This document shows, in pieces, positions 31,619-35,680 of a stretch of 35,680 bases of DNA (position 1 is its first letter; the number at the start of each line of letters is the position of its first letter). The DNA is from Chloroflexota bacterium (GTDB lineage Bacteria > Chloroflexota > Dehalococcoidia > Bin125). The stretch spans positions 1 through 35,680 of the forward strand of contig VXQZ01000053.1 of the NCBI GenBank assembly GCA_009838735.1, given 5' to 3'. The notes below the pieces were generated by a model. That model ran no database searches, had not been told where the DNA came from, and was given only the letters and a program-made list of their open reading frames with translations. The translations under genes and the position numbers were made by a program.

Positions 31619-32073
31619 GCGAGCGACCACGCCGCCTCGAGGGCTGGGGCACCGAAGACCGGGAACGTTCCTGGTGGCGACGAGGCTACGACCCCATCGG
31701 CCGTCACACTATGGTGGCAGCGGTTCTGGGCGTTCTCATTGCGGCGCTGGTCGGCGCAACGGCGGATCCATTCAACCTTCGCACCGCAGACGACCTTCGC
31801 CGTGCGGAAGCATTGGCCTACGAAATCGCCTTTGCCGACGTTCACGACGCAGGGTATGCGGCGGGCGTTCCGTACGGCGAGGTCGAATACCTCGGAGAGG
31901 AAATCGTCGGCGAGGGAGCGGGCGAGGACAGCCTGTACGCCCAACAATTCCGTGTTGGCTGGACTGAGGGCTGGAACGCGGCGCTGGAGGCACTGCGAGC
32001 AGCCGCCGTCGCCGAGGGGCTGCCGCCGGAATACACGGAGTTTCGAGTCCTGGATTCGTTGCCGGTCCGTTGA
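31615..32073 (+). CDS. small membrane-anchored protein, WNxA family member D
   Basis: 152 residues. An Arg/Trp-rich N-terminus of ~30 residues precedes a membrane helix (about 33-50). An acidic helical domain follows with ALAYEIAFADVHDAGYAAGV (66-85) and the motif QFRVGWTEGWNAALEAL at 111-127 (Trp120-Asn121). The start overlaps the previous stop by 4 bases. It is the last of the four-gene run; 65 bases then separate it from the next gene. No known family recognised. Confidence 0.6.
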   Translation: MSERPRRLEGWGTEDRERSWWRRGYDPIGRHTMVAAVLGVLIAALVGATADPFNLRTADDLRRAEALAYEIAFADVHDAGYAAGVPYGEVEYLGEEIVGEGAGEDSLYAQQFRVGWTEGWNAALEALRAAAVAEGLPPEYTEFRVLDSLPVR

Positions 32074-32138
32074 ACTCAGTTGACACTCTCATTTCGCCTC
32101 AGTGAAGACAGCCGACGCACTCGCGGCATACTGGACTC

Positions 32139-33611
32139 ATGACGCGGATCCTGACTCTCGGTGCGAGCGGCTACGTCGGCGGTCATCTGGCACCGAGGCT
32201 GGCCTCCGAGGGCTTCGAAGTCCGAGCCGCGGCGCGGCGGATCGAAGCGCTCCGCGCTCGAGGTTGGGGCAATATCGAGTGTGTGCACGCCGACGCCCTT
32301 GATTCCGATTCCCTGCGTGAAGTCCTTGAGGGAGTCGATGTCGCCTACTACCTGGTCCACTCAATGGCCTCGGGCAGCAAGTTCTCTGAACTGGACCGGC
32401 GTGCGGCGGCCAACTTTCGTGATGCGGCCGCCGACCAGGGACTCGCGCGAATCATCTATCTCGGCGGCATTCAGCCAACTGACGGCGCCTCTCCCCACCT
32501 GGCGTCGCGCATGGAGACCGGAGAAGTGTTGCGCGCCGGGCCAGTGCCCGTCACCGAACTGCGGGCTGGAATCGTCGTCGGCCCAGGCTCGGCCGCGTTC
32601 GAAGTGATTCGAGACCTCGTCTACCACCTGCCGCTGATGCTGGCGCCGCGCTGGGTGAGTTCGCGCAGTCAACCAATTGGCCTGGAAGATCTGCTCGATT
32701 ATCTGGTTGGTCTCTTGCGTCTCGACGACGATGGCGAACACCACGTGTACGACGCCGTCGGACCCGAAACCCTGAGCTACGGCGACCTGCTGCGCCAGTT
32801 CGGACAGGTCGTGGGCCGGACAGTTCGGATTGTGCCGCTACCGGTGCTGACCCCGAGGCTATCGTCGTACTGGCTCGATCTCGTCACCGCGGTACCGGCG
32901 AGTATCGCCCGTCCGTTGATCGACGGCCTCAAACACGATCTGATCTCGGAACGTGCCAACGAACTCCACGACCTGATTCCAATCCGCCAACGCTCCTATC
33001 GGGATGCAGTCAGACAGGCGATGGCTGAAGAGGAGTCAGCGGCGCTCACGGTCCGCTGGACCGAGGGTGGATTCCGCTATCGCCGCCAGCGCCATGATGT
33101 GTCCTGGTACGACAAATCAGTCCGAGTATCCGTGCACAGCGAGCGCCCGGCCGAGGAAGTCTGGCGCGATATCAGCTCGATCGGCGCCGATCGAGGCTGG
33201 TACTTCGCGACCTGGATCTGGAAGCTGCGCGGCCTGATCGATCGTGCGATCGGCGGCGTCGGCATGCGACGCGGCCGCCGGCACCCGACCGACCTGCGAG
33301 TAGACGATCCGCTCGACTTCTGGCGCGTCGCCGCCGTCGAGCCGGGCCGCAGCCTGACCCTGGTCGCCGAGATGAAGCTGCCCGGATCCGCGGTGCTTGA
33401 GCTGTCGGTCGAAGCTGAAGGCGCCGGCAGTGTGGCAACCCTTCAGGCCCACTTTCATCCCGCAGGCGTGGCGGGGTTGCTCTACTGGTACGGCCTGTGG
33501 CCGATCCACATGGTGATGTTCCGACGCCTGGCCGAGGTATTGGCGACCGGCCCTACGCGCCCCGCAGGCGAGGATCGAGCACGTCGCGCAGCGCGTCGCC
33601 AAGCAGATTGA
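32139..33611 (+). CDS. NAD(P)H-binding protein with C-terminal DUF2867
   Basis: 490 residues. An atypical short-chain dehydrogenase N-half (~1-250) has GASGYVGGHL (8-17), YYLVHSMASG and IIYLGGIQPT, as in YbjT-like proteins. A DUF2867 C-half (~320-470) has VHSERPAEEVWRDI, GWYFATWIWKLRG and DLRVDDPLDFWRV. Members are linked to redox or lipid metabolism but have no firm function. Its last 59 bases overlap the convergent ABC permease gene on the other strand; either the stop at 33611 or the permease end at 33553 would be unusual for unrelated genes, but both frames look genuine. Confidence 0.85.
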   Translation: MTRILTLGASGYVGGHLAPRLASEGFEVRAAARRIEALRARGWGNIECVHADALDSDSLREVLEGVDVAYYLVHSMASGSKFSELDRRAAANFRDAAADQGLARIIYLGGIQPTDGASPHLASRMETGEVLRAGPVPVTELRAGIVVGPGSAAFEVIRDLVYHLPLMLAPRWVSSRSQPIGLEDLLDYLVGLLRLDDDGEHHVYDAVGPETLSYGDLLRQFGQVVGRTVRIVPLPVLTPRLSSYWLDLVTAVPASIARPLIDGLKHDLISERANELHDLIPIRQRSYRDAVRQAMAEEESAALTVRWTEGGFRYRRQRHDVSWYDKSVRVSVHSERPAEEVWRDISSIGADRGWYFATWIWKLRGLIDRAIGGVGMRRGRRHPTDLRVDDPLDFWRVAAVEPGRSLTLVAEMKLPGSAVLELSVEAEGAGSVATLQAHFHPAGVAGLLYWYGLWPIHMVMFRRLAEVLATGPTRPAGEDRARRAARRQAD

Positions 33612-34533
33612 ATCCCAGCACGATCATCATGATCGCGCCGCCGGCGAACACCGTCTGCCACGGATGCAGGTCGAGCGATCCACGCCCGGCCTGGACCATC
33701 TGACCCCAGCTGGGAATGCCCTGCGGCCCCGCGCCGAGGAAGGAGATCGAGGCCTCGGCCAGGATGTAGGCACCAATGCCGATGCTGAATGCAATGATCA
33801 GCACCGCGACGCAGTTGGGCAACACGTGACGAATCATGATCCGCAGATCGCTCGCGCCGACCACACGCGCAGCCAGCACGAACTCGCTCTCACGCACCTG
33901 GAGCACCGCCGACCGAATCAGCCGCGTTGTAATCGCCAGCCCGGCGACTCCGAGCCATAAGACCACATTCAGAACGGAACGCTCCGTGATCTGGGTGAAC
34001 ACGAGCACCAGCACCAGGAACGGAATCGCCTGCAACATGTCGACAATCCGCTGGATGAGCAGGTCAACGATCCCCGCGTAGTAGGCCGAGATCATCCCGA
34101 TGATCAATCCGCCAACCACGGCGATCACCGACGCCCCCAGTCCCACAATCAGACTCAGCCGCGAGCCGTGAATCACCTGTGACCAGATGTCGCGGCCGAA
34201 CTTGTCTGTCCCGAACCAGTGACCGCCGCCCGGCTCTTCAAATTGCGAGACCAGGACCGGCGAACCGATATCCGGATTGCGGGCCAGTTCCAGGGTGGAT
34301 GGATTGGCCTTGTAGTCGGGATTGGGTGTCTCGAAGATCTGGTCCGGATCGTGCCGCTCAATCACCGACGCCAGTACGGCCACGAGGATGAATACAACCA
34401 CCAGAATCAGGCCGGATCCCCCCAACGGCTTGGTCCGCAGGAATCGACCGAGTGAACGCGATGCGCCGCTGACCCGGTCAAGAACCGTGGGATCGCGAAG
34501 CGGGACGACAGTGGGGTCAACAATCTGACTCAT
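33553..34533 (-). CDS. peptide/nickel-type ABC transporter permease (DppC/OppC)
   Basis: A 326-residue inner-membrane permease with an N-terminal OppC_N helix (about 40-60), a periplasmic segment ending in FGTDKFGRD, and the BPD_transp_1 domain with five further helices. The EAA motif region is ARVVGASDLRIMIRHVLPN (near residues 222-240). The C-terminal end NLLGDALRDVLDPRLRGA is typical for DppC. It follows the DppB-like gene by 12 bases; the ATPase and binding-protein genes are not in the window. Substrate unknown: peptides, nickel or sugars are all possible. Confidence 0.93.
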   Translation of the reverse strand: MSQIVDPTVVPLRDPTVLDRVSGASRSLGRFLRTKPLGGSGLILVVVFILVAVLASVIERHDPDQIFETPNPDYKANPSTLELARNPDIGSPVLVSQFEEPGGGHWFGTDKFGRDIWSQVIHGSRLSLIVGLGASVIAVVGGLIIGMISAYYAGIVDLLIQRIVDMLQAIPFLVLVLVFTQITERSVLNVVLWLGVAGLAITTRLIRSAVLQVRESEFVLAARVVGASDLRIMIRHVLPNCVAVLIIAFSIGIGAYILAEASISFLGAGPQGIPSWGQMVQAGRGSLDLHPWQTVFAGGAIMMIVLGFNLLGDALRDVLDPRLRGA

Positions 34534-34545
34534 GAGCGTCCTTCC

Positions 34546-35502
34546 CTACGACAGCCGGATTCGCGGGTCGATCACGCCATAGAGGATGTCGACCACCAGG
34601 TTGGTGAGCACCGTGAAGACCGCGATGATCAGCACGACTGACTGGAACACGGGATTGTCGCGGGCAAACAGCGCAGTCAGCACCTTGTTGCCGATCCCCG
34701 GGATGTTGAACATGTTCTCGAGAATCACCTGTGAACCGATGATCGTGGCAATGGTGACGCCCATCACGGTCAGCACCGGCAAGAGCGCGTTGCGCAGCGC
34801 GTGCCGCGTAATCACGACCGACTCGCGCAACCCCTTGGCGCGGGCCGTGCGAACGTAATCCTGGCGCAACACCTCAAGCATCTGCGATCGCAGGAGACGC
34901 ATCGTCGTCGCCGTGCCGGCGAATCCGCCCGCGAACATCGGGATCAGATACCAGGTGATCGCCTTACCCGGATCCTCCCAGAGATGTGGTTGCCCGATCA
35001 CGTCGATCAGAAACAGATCCCACTGCAGCACCACCAGCGAGGCGATCGCCGCCGTCCAGAAGACGGGCGCAGCCAGCGCCAGAATCGCCAGACCCCTCAG
35101 CGAGTAGTCAAGCGCCTTGTCCTGGAAAATCGCCGAGATCAGTCCCACCGGAATGGCCACCGTAAACCCGACAATCATGATCAGTACACCGAGCTCGATC
35201 GAGTACGGCAGAGAACGCCCGATCTCGTACCAGACGGTGTTCTGAGTCAGGAATGAATCACCAAGATCCAGCCGGACCGTGTCCCACAGCCAGGTGGCGT
35301 ACTGCTCGCCGATCGGCTTGTCGAGACCAAGGTCGGCTTCACGTTGCGCGATCGTGTCTGCGCTCGCGCTGCCCGCGTCGAGTCCCAGCGAGGCCGTGGC
35401 AAAGTTGCCCGGCAACACCCGAATGGCGAAGAACGAGAACGTGCCGACCAGGAAAACGACGAAGACGGCGCCGAGGATTCTGCGAATGATGTAGGCCTGC
35501 AT
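34546..35502 (-). CDS. peptide/nickel-type ABC transporter permease (DppB/OppB)
   Basis: About 318 residues. The N-terminal MQAYIIRRILGAVFVVFLV helix and the RVLPGNFA segment are typical for DppB. Six membrane helices, the EAA loop DYVRTARAKGLRESVVITRH (about residues 205-224), and the C-terminal YGVIDPRIRLS follow. The ATG at 35502 has AGGTGAGG upstream; a GTG at 35526 is in frame. It is the first of the two permease genes and is probably preceded by a binding-protein gene beyond the window. Confidence 0.93.
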   Translation of the reverse strand: MQAYIIRRILGAVFVVFLVGTFSFFAIRVLPGNFATASLGLDAGSASADTIAQREADLGLDKPIGEQYATWLWDTVRLDLGDSFLTQNTVWYEIGRSLPYSIELGVLIMIVGFTVAIPVGLISAIFQDKALDYSLRGLAILALAAPVFWTAAIASLVVLQWDLFLIDVIGQPHLWEDPGKAITWYLIPMFAGGFAGTATTMRLLRSQMLEVLRQDYVRTARAKGLRESVVITRHALRNALLPVLTVMGVTIATIIGSQVILENMFNIPGIGNKVLTALFARDNPVFQSVVLIIAVFTVLTNLVVDILYGVIDPRIRLS

Positions 35503-35574
35503 TGCCTCACCTGTCACCCCGGTCACACAGGGTGGCCGACTCGAAGTCTAACTGGATGGCGCCAAGCGAGCGCC

Positions 35575-35680
35575 CGCTCCGGGGGGGGGCGGGGCGGCGG
35601 GGGGGGGCCGGCTCGGCGAGGGGTGTGTGATTCGTGGAGATGGGAGGGAAGCGGAGCGCACACACACACGGAACTCGCGG
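35575..35680. other. low-complexity contig end, possible sequencing artefact
   Basis: After the permease gene the sequence has runs of nine G at 35581-35589 and nine G near 35599-35607, a G/C-only stretch, and CACACACACAC at 35659-35669. Composition is unlike anything else in the window and no gene is seen. Long G runs at a contig edge commonly reflect base-calling or assembly error. Confidence 0.6.

Overview
The window is high-GC bacterial chromosome that starts in the last bases of a 23S rRNA gene and ends in what looks like a poor-quality contig edge. Protein families are ordinary for a free-living heterotroph (KtrAB potassium uptake, ArsC, DppBC-type permeases, aldehyde:ferredoxin oxidoreductase, N,N-dimethylformamidase, TauD-type dioxygenase, proline dehydrogenase). 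tRNAs carry an encoded CCA, and several starts are GTG. I suspect a marine or soil Chloroflexota-like (SAR202/Dehalococcoidia-type) or similar environmental bacterium, but the sequence alone does not settle the phylum.

Layout: 1-330 holds the 23S rRNA 3' end, three 27-nt hairpin repeats, an initiator tRNA-fMet and a terminator, with no 5S rRNA between them. 355-2438 (minus) is ktrB-ktrA. 2579-5336 (plus) holds arsC, a class I/II aminotransferase, tRNA-Glu and an alpha/beta hydrolase. 5395-13509 (minus) is a compact sterol operon, facing a divergent small membrane gene at 13667-14413. 14689-17655 is a secreted repeat and fibronectin-type surface protein, followed by a 430-base repeat-rich gap. 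18084-20652 (minus) encodes a two-subunit N,N-dimethylformamidase-like enzyme. 20808-23909 (plus) has proline dehydrogenase and a NarL-type two-component system. 23963-27971 has small metabolic genes in divergent pairs. 28058-30256 is an aldehyde:ferredoxin oxidoreductase with a MoaD-like carrier. 30286-32073 is a run of four small membrane-anchored proteins that share a WNxA motif. 32139-33611 is an NAD(P)-binding/DUF2867 protein, and 33553-35502 (minus) is a peptide-type ABC permease pair.

The most striking content is the sterol operon, in transcription order: sdmB-like dehydrogenase, sdmA-like Rieske oxygenase, sterol C14 reductase, CYP51, and one 1118-residue protein fusing squalene epoxidase to an oxidosqualene cyclase with the DCTAE motif. 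This encodes squalene to epoxysqualene to cyclised sterol, then C14 demethylation, C14 reduction and C4 demethylation. The divergent gene at 13667 resembles EBP/EXPERA sterol isomerases and could shift the nuclear double bond. A near-identical 12-mer lies in the spacer of each of the two predicted divergent promoters, suggesting shared control. The second candidate novelty is the four-gene family at 30286-32073, to which I can assign no function.
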